Shown here piece after piece: positions 22,991 through 34,746 of a DNA stretch of 64,000 nt. The stretch comes from Berberis thunbergii. Lineage: Eukaryota > Streptophyta > Magnoliopsida > Ranunculales > Berberidaceae. The notes under the pieces were generated by a model that saw only the letters and a list, made by a program, of their open reading frames with translations, was not told the DNA's origin and ran no database searches. Location: the NCBI GenBank assembly GCA_003290165.1, contig QNQO01007575.1, positions 186,001 to 250,000 of the forward strand, read 5' to 3'. The first letter of the stretch is position 1; every line of letters begins with the position of its first letter. The position numbers and the translations under genes are program-made.

Positions 22991-23770
22991 GGACCTCAAG
23001 CAGCCCGCCACACTACCTCCGTTTTCCTTCAAAACAGCGGATGCGAATATGCATCTAGCTAAGTCAACGTCTTCACGCTCAAACGGACTGACATTCTAAT
23101 GTTAAGCGAATCCATTCGCGCTGATACAAAGATTGTATAGCCAGTGCCCAGATAAAAGCTACTTAGGATGCCAACCCGAGCTTACAACTCAGACACGCAC
23201 GCTTGACCATCACAACTCGCTCACAGCAGCAGCCACAGCCGACCGGTCAGACAAACAATGTAACCCTCAAGCAGCTTAACTTGGGGACAGGGTACAACTC
23301 GGATGACTCAACTCCCAGCTAAAATGTTTGTAACATGCCCACTATCGAACATGACTACGCCACGATGAACCCGAGTCATTCACAACACAAAGTGGCCAAA
23401 CTCTCTACCGCCGACAAACCAGTCAACATCCTATTGATTAAACCATCCTATGCCAAAGCAAGACAACAAGGCAAAACGAAAGACATGCAATTAAGACAAC
23501 ACGTACGAAACTGATAAAATTGTTTTCATTAATGGTCAAAGACAAAAAGAGTATAAGCACACAAAGTTCACTCCTTATCAGGAGAGAGTACAGAAATGGA
23601 AGAGTTAAATCTAGTAGAAGAAAGAGCGGGAATTGCGTCCACACACGCCATAGCTTGGACATCAGAGCTCAAACGATCTTCCTTGCTCGATGATGTCGAG
23701 GTGACATGCAAGTCCACATACGACATCTTCTTATAACTGCTGAGATCCTACTCCGGATGCTCCTTCTTCA
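22991..23770. other. Tat-like 3' region, no gene seen
   Basis: No supported frame on the plus strand. The sequence runs from the end of the tandem array into the 3' end of the antisense ORF. Confidence 0.45.
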
Positions 23771-26700
23771 TCAGGGCCAGCAGCTCCAGCCGTCCATGTA
23801 CAACCCATCGAAACTCACATTTGCCTTGTTCATGGAGAAGCTCTTCCTCCGCACATTCGCATCAACAAGTTCACGCTCCAGTAGCTCCAACTTGCCAGTC
23901 GGTGCATCAACTTGAGACTGCTCTGTGACCATACTGTTCTTCGCAGCACTAAGTGCGTGCCACCCCAATTCGAGTTGGTTATCGTCCTTCCTCGCTCCTC
24001 GAGCATAGATCCACATCAGATTCCAACTGTTGCTTCTCAGCAGCCCAGTCGGCTTCCTTCGAAGCACTCTTTTCAGCGAAAGACAACAGTTCAGAACTCT
24101 CCTTAGCCTAGATTCTTGCACAACCTCGACTTCTCGGCGGATATGGCTCAATTCCTGCCTAAGTTCGTCCCTTTCAGACACCGCCTCTGTCAGATTACTC
24201 TCAAGGTTCTCCAGACGAGCCCTCTGAGCCTCAACGGCCACGATTGACCAATTCAACCGCTTCTCTTCAGCTTGCTTCTTAAGCCGCTCAATTTCATGGA
24301 GTGCATCAGAATATAATGTCTGCATATACGAGAAGACACGCTCCAAGGTGTATACTTTCTCACGAGCCACCTCAAGTTCAGTCCCACCAACGATCGCGTG
24401 GCTCAAATGAGACATACCCATCAAAAGGTACTTCAAGCCCTTATCCATACACCCTGCCAACGAATCCTCCTCGGGTTTTGAAGCGTGATCCATCAACCAG
24501 CTGTGACGCCTGCTGATATGCTTTCTCAAAACATACACTACATCCACTTCTCGGTGTCATACCTATGAACTCAGCTTCACCAAATCCAGTGCGAAATCTA
24601 TGCGTCCGGATGAAGCTTTTCCTGATCGGGAACTATGCCGACTCCGCCCTTCACGGTCGCCACCGTCCTCAAGCTCTCCTCCATGGCCTTTTGATGCGAG
24701 TTTTATTAACCTAAATTAATAAGCTAATAAATCTCATTTTTAATAACTGCAAGTGCATGATGTATAACTGGTAGACAACGCCAAGTACGGGTCGATCCCA
24801 CAAGGAAGGTGGGTGCAATTGAATTTTAGAATTTAATTAAACTAATTTGGAGGAATATGGGGTTACATTGTTTTTAAAACTAAACTAAAAATAACTTAAA
24901 AATAAGAATAAAATAAAATAAAAGGAAAAGATGGATTTTGTGGGCTTGGACTCACCAATGAGTTAGCAAAAAGATTTAAATCTAAATTACTGAAATTATA
25001 AACGAGAAGCTTTAGGGATGAGGATCCCTTGCTTACACCGAAGATGTGATCATTAAAAGTCAATTCTAATCATATTAAGTTTCTGTCAAACATGAACAAT
25101 TTATTTCAGGCAAATAAACTTTTACCAAGCATTAAGTGTCTTTTTAGGACACACTTAATCAAAGTTCAAGCTTAATAATTTTTAGCACATGCTTTGAATA
25201 TTAATAAAATGTTAATCTAACTACCAAACATTTCAATTTTTAATCGAACATGAAAGGTGAAAGCAATTTATCAAATTTTCATAAATAAATTGTAATTAAC
25301 AATTAAGCATTTAAGTCAGTAAAATAAATTAAAATGCATTATGCAACCCTTTTGGTTTGTCGTAAACTCAATGTGGTGGTAATCAGCAGGTGGTCTGAAC
25401 ACAAATCCCGAGGAAATGTCCAAAATGTTTGTGGTGGTACTCAGCAGATCCGGGGGTGTGAATAGCCAAAAATGGAATTAACTCAGTCTCCTGCCAGAGG
25501 AACAGTGCCTCTGCGCTCCGCCTTCTTCTCCAGCGAGCAGCGCCGCTCGCGGTGCTTCGTTTCTACTCCTCGCGAGCTTCCTCGTCCTCCAACCTGCTCC
25601 GGAACCTGCAAAAGAGATAAAGGGATGGAAAACTAGTGAGATATGTGATAAGAACACACAAAAACAAAGAGAGAGAGAGATCGAAGCGGATTCCCCTGTT
25701 TCGATTCCTGTCGCAGCGGTGGTTGTGCTCCGCTGACGTGCCGCTCTGTGGTGCTTGGACGGTGGCGAAGAGACAGTAATGAGGTCGAGACGAAGAGATG
25801 AAGAAGAGGAGAGGAGCAGGGTCTGTCTGGCTCTGTCACGAGGCGGAACAGAGTCGTGGTGATGATGGTGGCTCGTGATGTGTTGTCCGGAGGTGGTGGT
25901 TGTGATCGGATGATGGTGGTTGATGGATGATGGACAGGGAGAGGGACATGAATGGTGGCGGAGTGAAGGTTTGACTTGAAACAGGGTTGTCACGCCCCTG
26001 TCTAGTGGTGGTGGCGGTTGTGCTCGATGGTGGCGATTGTGCTGTCCGGAGGTGGTGGTGGCTCTGGTGGCGGAGTGATCTGGATAGAGAGGGAGTGAGA
26101 GATGGATAGGTGGTGATAGGTGTGATGAAAATCACTTTGTGAAGGAATAGGATTTGATTTTGGCTATTGATGCTTGATTCTCTTCTCCTCTCATTTCTCA
26201 TCCATTGAATTTTTGTATTTATAGAGAATTGAGAGAAAATGAATATGGACAAGTTAAGGGGAGGATTCAATGAGTGATTTAAGGGGAAAAAAATCAAAAC
26301 TAAATATGGGATAATTGGGAGAATATTCTTTGGGTTTGCTTGGGCTTGGCATTGGGTTTGGGTTTATGGGTTAGGTTTTGGGTTTAAGTGTTTGATTTTG
26401 GGTTTGGTTTGAGTTTAGGTTATGGGCTTAGGTTTTGGGTTTAGATGTGTGACCCTCTACTTTGAACCACCGCTAGAATCGACCAATTGTCGTTCCTTAA
26501 GTTGTCGCCTTAATACGATTTCATCGTTCACGGCTCAAATTCCTACAAAGACATGAAAACGAAATAATTACTATAAAATATAATAATCGAAACACTAACA
26601 TATATAAATTGAGGGATATATTATGTAATAATTATGTGAATATCACCTTTCCCTTATCAACAGTAGCAGCCTCTTTTATGCCAGACGGCTCAATGTGATC

Positions 26701-28038
26701 CAGAGTGAGAAAAGGCAGGGAAGCATCCATCCAACACCTCTCTAGCTGAGGCCTAGAGCGAGACGGTGAACAATGCGGACTGCAATAGACATGGCCGTAC
26801 CGCGGCTACTATCAGGTGAAACACCTAGGGGCAATCAGATTTTACCACCTCAAGAAAATCCTCAAAAGAGCCTTCTGCCGAAGCGACCCCACGTGAATCA
26901 ACACAAGTGGAAGCAGCCATCACAACCCGCACCAGATGGCCATTCAGAGCCTCAAACTGCGCATCACTAAGGTTCGACCTGTCTACGACTCCTGTAAATC
27001 ACAAGTAATCCTTCTCCACCAAAAACATCAGACCCGCCTCAACAAGCCTAGCAGACTCGCGCTCTCCCTTCACCGTAGCGGGTCGTGCCGAAAATGGCCC
27101 AGTTCTAGCGCGAGACCTCTTCCTCGAGAAGGAGGCAAGAGTCTCAGACAGCTCTTCCGCATCAGACAGAACATGAGCTTTGGCCCCAGTAGACTTCATC
27201 TTCCTGGAGGGGCCCCATCTTCCAACTTAATGAGCGACTCTCGATACATAGTGGGGGCGACGCGCCAGTTGTCCCACAACCCACTACGGATGAAGTTGAA
27301 AACCCTTATGACATCGACTGTCTTTCTTTTCGGCAAAACGTGAAACTTTTCCGTAACTGTTTTGCTCCTCTAAGGTAAGAGGAATAGTGGAAAAGCTTCC
27401 TGCAGAAAAGTGCAAGTGGTGGTTAATCGGCCCACTATCAAGCATATCAAAGTCACAAGAAAAGAAATGAACTTACAAAATGGCCTGAACTGTCGCTCGA
27501 GCGGACGACCCCCCTTGCATTGAAAATACTTTGAATTCGCAGGGGTCAGGAAGCAGTACTTCTGCCAGAACTTGAAATCATCAGGCAACTTAATGAACCA
27601 ATTCGATGACTTCATCTTACAAATAACATTACTCTTTAGTCGATGAGAGGTCAGCAACTGAATCACCCGCGGAGTCACGCTAACGTCGACCTCCTTAGCA
27701 TTGAGCAAAATCATGAGGATGATCCTATATCCATTTGGCCCCAACTGAGCCGGAGAAATCCCTAAGAAGTCCAAGAACTCCCAGATCACATCCATAACCG
27801 AAAAATGCACTCCAGTTTGAAGCATCCCATGGTGCAATCAGATAAAACCAGTCAGAGGTGACATTGGTGCCCGGTGGTCCGTCAGGAGATACAACGGCAG
27901 GTCCTCAGGGACCCAAACTTTGTACGAATTTTGGCGATACCAAGTTTGGACAAAACTTGTCTTCAAAAACTCCATGCCCTCAGCCAATACAGCATCATCA
28001 AAAGGTTTTCTTGAGCCATGAAGAAGATGAACAATCAT
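23771..28038 (-). pseudogene. long antisense ORF of the Tat-like element, split by a solo LTR
   Basis: Read on the minus strand, pieces between 28,038 and 27,370 give FVQTWYRQNSYKVWVPEDLP and FLDFLGISPAQLGPNGYRII, a pattern seen in plant retrotransposon-associated putative gag/plant-mobile-like proteins. A probable intron lies at about 27,482-27,395 (donor GTAAGTTC, acceptor TTCTGCAG). Further pieces at 27,199-26,999 and, beyond the solo LTR, at 24,547-23,771 continue the protein. The last is a long coiled coil (EVAREKVYTLERVFSYMQTL, EIERLKKQAEEKRLN, LENLESNLTEAVSERDELRQ). One in-frame stop (27,838-27,840) and several shifts mark decay. Antisense ORFs of this kind are known in Tat-lineage elements. 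A captured host gene is less likely. Confidence 0.6.
24692..26645 (-). mobile_element. solo LTR of the Athila-like family, with perfect 5-bp duplication
   Basis: The 1,954-bp sequence begins and ends like the LTRs at 10.6 and 19.0 kb (TTTTATTAACCTAAATTAAT at the left; CATATATAAATTGAGGGATA and GTGAATATCA at the right). The target duplication CCTTT is perfect at 24,687-24,691 and 26,646-26,650. No internal sequence remains, so it derives from LTR-LTR recombination. It sits inside the antisense ORF of the Tat-like element. Confidence 0.93.
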
Positions 28039-28273
28039 TTCTAATCAGAGTGGTAGCTTCGAAAGCAAGAAAGGTAGAATAATCAGACTCTACACAACGG
28101 ATGACCTAAATAGAAGTTGGTTTCCCTCCTCTTTTCTGCTGAACCAATGCACATTCAATTAATGTAGCGCGTGGTTCACGCAACAATTCAGACTCAATTA
28201 TCATGAGCAGCGCATCCCTTCATGAGATGACTTAGCAAACCGATGTGACTACCGCTAACTCGAGGGGAGTAGC

Positions 28274-28902
28274 TGATGATACATAAAATCGTTCACACTC
28301 TGGAGTCGTACATGTGTCATGATGATCTCGAGGAATTACGGCCTCAAGCGTCAGCCCAACACTGATCCGACCCAAGCACTTCTAAGCCCGCCCACCTGCA
28401 GTCCGCCAAATAGACCCGAACTCTCACAACATGTTAGGCCCACACGTCTCACAACTATCCTCAATTCTTGTAAGCCCTCTTCAGGCAAGTATCTCGAGGA
28501 TCAGCTTCGGACGGGCAACTACAATTGATATCTGCTTCCAACTAGGAAGCAAACACCGGAGTATCTTCCATACAGAAAAACTCCCTTCTACGGATTGCTC
28601 TTGGATTGGGATTTATCTTTCGCGTATCTAAGAGCAAAGAGCTAACAGAGAACTTCCCTCCTATACCACGACTTCTAATTAGAGAGGGATCTTCACGAAG
28701 ATCTCCTTCCTAAACTACGCTTACGATGGCCTGATAGAACCAAGACTCCTTACACTATAAATAAGACATGATGTTGGTAAGCTGAGGTACAATAGAAATT
28801 CCCTGTAACAACATTAGTTCCTCAATGAGGCCATCATATCATCATCCCAATTAAGTAAAAATGCATTTACTTATACTTACCCTATAGGAGTTGACTATGG
28901 CA
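28274..28902 (+). repeat. 3' LTR of the Tat-like element, right end uncertain
   Basis: It begins TGATGATACATAAAA and matches the 5' LTR copy at 6,792-7,176. A purine-rich CGAGGGGAGTAGC directly precedes it, fitting a polypurine tract. A TATA-like CACTATAAATAAGAC lies near 28,752-28,766, and the CA at 28,901-28,902 is a candidate terminus. No matching flank duplication supports that end. Confidence 0.65.
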
Positions 28903-30796
28903 AGTCTGACCTGCAGAAATATTAGTGGACTTGCCATCATGCATAAAAGGATTAGAAACAATGCAACGTAATTTATTCATTTTTATTTGAATTAGGTTCA
29001 TCTTTTTAACGGATTGATCACTTAGACGATACCACATTCACACCACCTCCGTGCCGAACATACATGCCCGTATGCCTCTCTCATATAAAGGAGGACTACT
29101 CCGTCATCCATGCCCAAGTGGGGACATCACATATAGACATGCATCGCGGATACCCCTAACTATATGAGTACCAAAAGCCACCCTTGGGCTATCAATGCGC
29201 ATAAACTCACGTCACATTTTTTACGGATAAATATCAAAGCCTATTTTAGGCATACAAATTCACCACATTTCCGCAAGACTAACCCGAAGATTATTTTAGT
29301 TTCTCTAGTAAGAAATGGGTGCCCCAACTCCACAAGACGACCCACTGGTCATTTAGTTTATCTAGTAAGAGAGGGAAAATAATAAACAAAAGAGGTGTGG
29401 TAGTTCTAAGTGATACAAGTCCAAATGGTTTATATTTTCAAAAATCCAGGTTTACCAATATCATTTATTTTTCATAATTTAAAATTCTTCCACAATAACA
29501 TTTTGTCATACATGAATTGATTCACAATCTATTCACCCACATTTTGGGGAAAACATAGCATATTCATAAATCATGCTATGTAACAATATGGCAATCAAGT
29601 CACTCCTTGATTCAAATATCCAAATTCTTCATAATGCATAAACAAGTCAATATGCATACAAATCTCCAAATTTATCACAATGCATTAATATTCATCAACC
29701 ATTCAAACACCAACCAAACAAAGTCACACCCAATCAATAAAATGGTAAACATGGGTGACCCCAAACATGAACCCAGCAAGCTAGGAAAATTTCACACATC
29801 AAACAGATCAAAAATATTGAAAATCAAGCGTTTGCAGCACAAAACACCACAAATAAGGCAACCTCATTCTCAAACATGTCTAAAATCTCACAATTGGATT
29901 ACCTGAAATGAAACTCGTCATTTCCATACAAGCAATATACATACAGTATACATATACACCAATTAAAATGACCAGCCCTAAGATAATCTCTCTTCCAATG
30001 TTAACAAGAAATTTTTTTCCACTAGTATAGATTCAATTTAATCCTTCAATGTTTCCTATCATCAACCTCTTTCTCTCCCTAATACAACTTCAAATGGGTT
30101 ACTTCCACACATGTTGCCATCACATAAATCAAACAACCCCATAACTCCCTCAATGACATGAATAAAGATCATTTTCACCACTAAAATGGAATACTTTTAA
30201 TTATGTGATCTGATTTTCTACCTTTGCATATGTTAAGACTCGATCCACCTCACTTGTCGTTCACCATGTTGAACACACAAAACCGATATCTAAGTTCTGA
30301 ATACATATTTCTTATGATGATCCAATTAGATATGTTTATTCAACTCTTTCAATCATGAGTATCCAACCAAAGGTAAGATATGACAATGGCTAAAAGATGA
30401 AGGACTATGAGTTTAGAATATTCAGTCATACTTAACATCTATCAAACCAATTAGAATAAGGATGAATATATCCCCACTGAATTGTTCATCCAAAGAGATA
30501 AAGGGCTAAGAGTTTCACTTACACCTTACACCCAAAACCTTTGAAATGGGATTTAAATCAAGCAATATAACAAGCCTAAGAATCCAATCCAAAATCATCA
30601 AGGACACACAAATACCAGTCATCACACCGCCAAACCAAAATCCAAATCATAACCACACATCTTCGCAACAAATTTCACAAACCCCATAATCAAATCCTCA
30701 CAAATACAATCACTAATTCAGTCAAGAAACAAGGATTTGCAAAATACAGGGAATAAGAAAACTCACAGTAAAAGAGAAAGAATGAAGAAAACTCAC
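28903..30796. other. gene-free region between retrotransposon and solo LTR
   Basis: No supported gene. AT-rich DNA with a short inverted repeat ATGGCAAGTC ... GACTTGCCAT around 28,897-28,944. The right part (about 30,700-30,796) was joined to the FAHD1-like sequence at 32,756 before the solo LTR inserted. Confidence 0.45.
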
Positions 30797-32755
30797 TGAT
30801 GCAGATTTAACTAACCTAAATAAATAGGTTAATTTAACCTAATTTTAATAACTGCAAGTGCACAGTGTCTAACTGGTAGACAAGGGCAAGTACAGGTTGA
30901 TCCCACAAGGACTGTGGTTGCAATTAAATTTCAGAATTTATTTAAACTAATTTAAATTGGGGTTACAACAATTAAAATATCTAAACTAAAAATCAAATTA
31001 AAAACAAAATAAAAGTTTTAAAGAATATGATAAGGGAAACCAAGGCATTGAATCCACCACTGGTTCTTTGAGATTTGTGTAATCCAATTATTATTTTCAA
31101 GAATTAACATAACTAACCTAAAGATTAATCTAAGTCCGCAATTGATTTTAGCAAAGGTATAAACCCTTAGCATTGCGTGTCTTCTTACGGCATACACAAT
31201 CACAAGTTTATTTTAATTAATCCTGAACCCCTAGCATTGCGTGTCTTCTTACGGCACACACAATCACAGATTCAGATTAATTGATTAAATCAGGCTTTTT
31301 GAATTTCAACAAAGGGTACTTCTAACTACTGACTAGTCTAGATAATTAATCAGGATATAATCGATGAAATCAAATTATTGAAAATCATAAATCAAATGTG
31401 TTTAACGTTCAAGCATAAAAAAATAATAAATTTAAATACACAAACTCTAGGAAATCCCGTGGTTTCATCGTAGCCTTGGCGAAGGGTTTAGCTCTCCATG
31501 GTAGCGGTGGTCACAGCATCACTGGAGGTAAAAATCATCTCTGCACGGACGCGAATCCCGAAAAAAGGGTTGCTGATGGACTGTGGTGGCTCAGAGTGAA
31601 CACCGGGGTGCAAATAACGAAATTGATTTTCAAATCAGTTTTCTCCCGCCCGAAAAGCAGCGCTCTTCAGAGCTTCGTCTCCAGACCGACAGTGTCTGCT
31701 TCGCTCCTCGAGAGCTTCCTCCTGCTCCAACCTGGTTCTGAACCTGCAAAAAGATAGAGAGAAAGTGAGGAAACAATGAGATAAGGAAACAGACAGAAAA
31801 ATAAAATAGAGCTTGGAGTGGCGGAGCCCTGTTACTCCTATTGCGGTGGTTTGTGCCGCTTGCGACGGTGGTCGTGAGAGAGGGAGGCAGGAAGGAAGTC
31901 GAGGCGAAGAGAGGTCGAGCGAGGGGAGGAAGGTCCTGTGGCGAGGCGAAACAAAGTCGCGGTAAGGCTCTGTTTCGCAGTGGAGGCGGCTGATGGCCAG
32001 GTCGATAGTCTGCTCGTAACGGTGAGAGAAAAACAGTGAGAAGGAAAGAAGGAGACGAGAAGGAGGCCGAAAGAGGGGAGACACAGGGACTGCGGTTCGT
32101 GAAGGAGGAGAAACATGGACTGTTGTGTGCGCGAGGTGGCTGTGGTGGTGCTCGGGTGATGGCAGAGAAGGTGGTGCTCGATGGTGGTGGTGGCTGTGTG
32201 GTGTGATGACGTGAAACAGGGTTGTCACGCCCCCTGTTTCAGTGGGATGAAGGAGGAGGTGGTTGTTGGCTAGGGTGATGGCGGGATTATCGCTGCTGGC
32301 TCTCCTATCGAGCAAGGATTGCCGGCAGGGTGGAGTGGTGTGATGGCTGAAAAAGAGAGGAGGGGAGAAAGAACGTGGAAAAGGATAGGAAAAGGAGAAG
32401 GGATGTGGAAAAAGAGAGAATAAGAAATCAGGCTCTAAGATGGGGGAGCTAAATAGGGTTCTCCTATTATCTTGGGCTTGGGTTTTTAGGTTAGCATTTT
32501 GGGTTTGGGATTAAGTTAAATTAGGTTGACCTAGGTTTATTAGGGTTAAGTTTAGATATGTGTCCCTCTACTTTGTACCACCGCTAGAATCGACCAATTG
32601 TCATTACTTAAATTGCCGCCTTAATATGATTTCATCGTTCACGCTCAAATTCCTACAAAGACATGAAAACGAAATAATTATTATAAAATATAATAATCGA
32701 AACACTAACATATATAAATTAAGGGATATATTATGTAATAATTATGTGAATATCA
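30797..32755 (-). mobile_element. solo LTR of the Athila-like family at a splice-donor-like site
   Basis: The 1,959-bp sequence matches the other LTRs at both ends (left TGATGCAGATTTAACTAACC; right GTGAATATCA). A perfect duplication CTCAC flanks it (30,792-30,796 and 32,756-32,760). On the minus strand the duplication is GTGAG, directly after AATAG of the neighbouring gene, so the insertion point reads as an AG/GTGAG donor. No internal element sequence remains. Confidence 0.93.
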
Positions 32756-32760
32756 CTCAC

Positions 32761-33380
32761 CTATTCAGTCTCTCCATCCATCACCACGGCACGTGGCCTC
32801 CCAAGCACATCTTTTTCAACTGTTAATATGACATCTCCTTCTATGAGTGTCATGATGGAACTAATGTAGCTGATGAGAAAGGGGATTTTGAAAATCATAT
32901 CTGCTGTTGATCCTTTCTGTCTGATTTCTCCATCTTCAGCCAAAGCTCCAAGTTGTCAGGGTCAGTCACCAGTGACTTAGGGAGAACTGAACTAATTGGC
33001 GTGAAGGTGTCCTGGCCTTTAGCAACTGTCCATGGAAGACCTGCAGACTTAGCAGATGCTTGGATTTCCCTTGCTGTCATATCTAAAGCAAGGGCATAAC
33101 CTCCAACATAATCCATCGCAGTTGCTTCAGAAACGTTGCGAGCTTTCTGCCCAATCACCACAGCCAACTCCACCTCATGATCAAGTGACAACAAAGGGTG
33201 TGGAACTTCAATTGTTCCCCCATTTGGCAAGTAAGAAGAAGTGGGTTTCATGAACAACACCGGCTCCTTAGGGACGACATTGCCTAGTTCCTTGGCGAGA
33301 GCAGCGTAGTTTCTACCAACAGCTACTATCTTGGTTCCCATACTCAGAAGCTTTTGATAAGCTGAACCTGTTGTCGCCAT
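32761..33380 (-). pseudogene. FAHD1: FAHD1-type acylpyruvase, frameshifted and 3'-truncated
   Basis: Starting at 33,380 the frame gives MATTGSAYQKLLSMGTKIVA and then a strongly conserved fumarylacetoacetate-hydrolase-family fold. The metal ligands are present: Glu69 and Glu71 in DHEVELAVVIG, Asp100 in ALALDMTAREIQ, and active-site Lys121 in GLPWTVAKGQDTF. Family members hydrolyse acylpyruvates and decarboxylate oxaloacetate, mainly in mitochondria. Near 32,930-32,936 the frame shifts. The usual WLKVDGE has lost its Val codon plus one base, best explained by a 4-base deletion. Similarity resumes in another frame (DGEIRQKGSTADMIFKIPFL through EGDVILT). The usual GTPQGVGPV tail is absent and is replaced by an unrelated VEKDVLGRPRAVVMDGETE ending at 32,761. 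The gene is probably dead. Confidence 0.8.
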
Positions 33381-33802
33381 TAATAGCCTTCAAAGCTCTC
33401 TCTCTCTCTCTACTGATCGGCTGATCTACAAACTTCTTACAAGGGTTTTGCTCTCTACTTGATCTGTTTCATTGTTTCCCTGCTACCAAGCAGACCAAAC
33501 AACAAACACACTACAGCTTCTTTATCATCCATCCAATTGAAGTCAAAGATTTTCCATAAAAGCTCAGACGAAGTGGAGAGCTCTTCCCTCAGTCTCTCGG
33601 TCTCCTGGTCGCAGTCCGTCTCTCCCAACCTTCTGTGCAGATCTCGATCTCCAGATTCAGTCGCAATCGAAGAAGAAAACATAGAGGAAAAGATGAAGGA
33701 AGAAGGAGAAAAGAAGAAGGAAGGAGAAAGAAAAGAAAAGAGGGTTTTCTCTTTATAGGGTGGGTGGCTATTCGCCCCCACTGAACTTCTGAAAGCACCC
33801 AC
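33381..33802 (-). promoter_or_regulatory. leader and promoter of the FAHD1-type gene
   Basis: On the minus strand a TATA-like CCTATAAAG lies at about 33,750-33,758, followed by a purine-rich leader. A CT dinucleotide run sits at 33,399-33,412, just upstream of the start codon. These are normal plant promoter and leader features. Open frames across this stretch look like low-complexity shadows. Confidence 0.5.
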
Positions 33803-34740
33803 CTTCTAAACTCACCAAATAAAACCCTAAATTTTGAAATTCACATTCAATTTAATGTAACCCTATTTTATTTAATTAAAAATAAAATAAATTATCATTA
33901 TGAAATTCATGGGTGTTACAGGTAGTGGACAAAATGTCAAACAACTTCAAAACACTCTTTAATTTTAGAGCAACTCATTCAAAACCAAAACAAACAGTTT
34001 CAGAAACTCGTTCATAACTTCTAACTCTAGAAAGAAATTCGCTTCTTAGTACTTAAAAAAATAAACACCACCTTACTTTCAACACGTGATAATGTTATTT
34101 TTTCTAAGTTCAGGAAGCTATTGGTCGAACATTGCTTAGTTGTTGATATCGTCCACTTCTTTTCATGTTTTTTTTTTCTTTCATTTTTCTTTTTAAAAGT
34201 CCAAACCCTTCATCTCGACATTCATACCAAGCAATCTAATCTCGAAGCTTCCGCATTCGTAATATCACAATCTAAAGGCACATTTCTATGTTGAAGCTTC
34301 TTCTAAGTGACATTATCCTCCATCATTATGCAATTGCTCCTTTGATCAATCTCTGTGATACTCTCCAATCAGGTATGCAGATATGTAATCGTTCGACATC
34401 TCTTTCAATTTCACTTCCCCAGCCACAACTTACGTTTTCCTAGAGAGTGACTTAGCTATGAAAACCCATATAACACAGTTTTAGCCTTTATATGTTTCCT
34501 TGATTTTTTTTAATTATTATTACTATTTCTTTTTCAATACATGTATTCCATGTGAAGGTTTTGTAAGGATTTCATCACGGTAGAAATATGTTAAGGACGA
34601 AAAATATTATTTTCCTTTTTACTTTTTTCGGTATAGCATATAGGAAAGTCTTTTGATGCATCGACAGTATTTTGTCTTTCCAAAGTATGTATGAGGGACA
34701 AGTTACTCCAAATTGTATTTATCATCGCCTCGAACGTACC
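33803..34740. other. gene-free intergenic DNA
   Basis: AT-rich sequence without a supported gene, RNA or element boundary. Confidence 0.55.
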
Positions 34741-34746
34741 AAGGTT

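Larger units (their letters stand above)
6792..28920 (+). mobile_element. Tat-like Ty3/gypsy retrotransposon, decayed, host of nested insertions
   Basis: Related LTR sequences starting TGATGATACATAAAA occur in the same orientation at 6,792 and 28,274. Between them lie gag with the CCHC-like KYCAYHKKGGHNTND segment, a protease/linker segment, a tandem-repeat array and a long antisense ORF. Gag type, tandem repeats and an antisense ORF near the 3' LTR are features of the Tat/Ogre/Retand lineages. No reverse transcriptase or integrase was found, and the reading frames carry many stops. The right end is uncertain: no matching 5-bp duplication to CAAAG (6,787-6,791) was found. Its span includes three later insertions. 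Confidence 0.7.

Noticed and set aside
23771..24547. Host gene for a coiled-coil (myosin-like) protein
   Set aside because: It continues on the far side of the solo LTR into a retrotransposon-type antisense ORF and carries shifts, so it belongs to the Tat-like element.
28902..28920. A defined right end with target duplication for the Tat-like element
   Set aside because: The 5-bp flank CAAAG at the left LTR has no counterpart next to any candidate CA terminus on the right.
33455..33802. A separate gene upstream of the FAHD1-type gene
   Set aside because: Both strands give low-complexity Ser/Phe or Glu/Lys frames across what looks like its purine-rich leader and TATA box.
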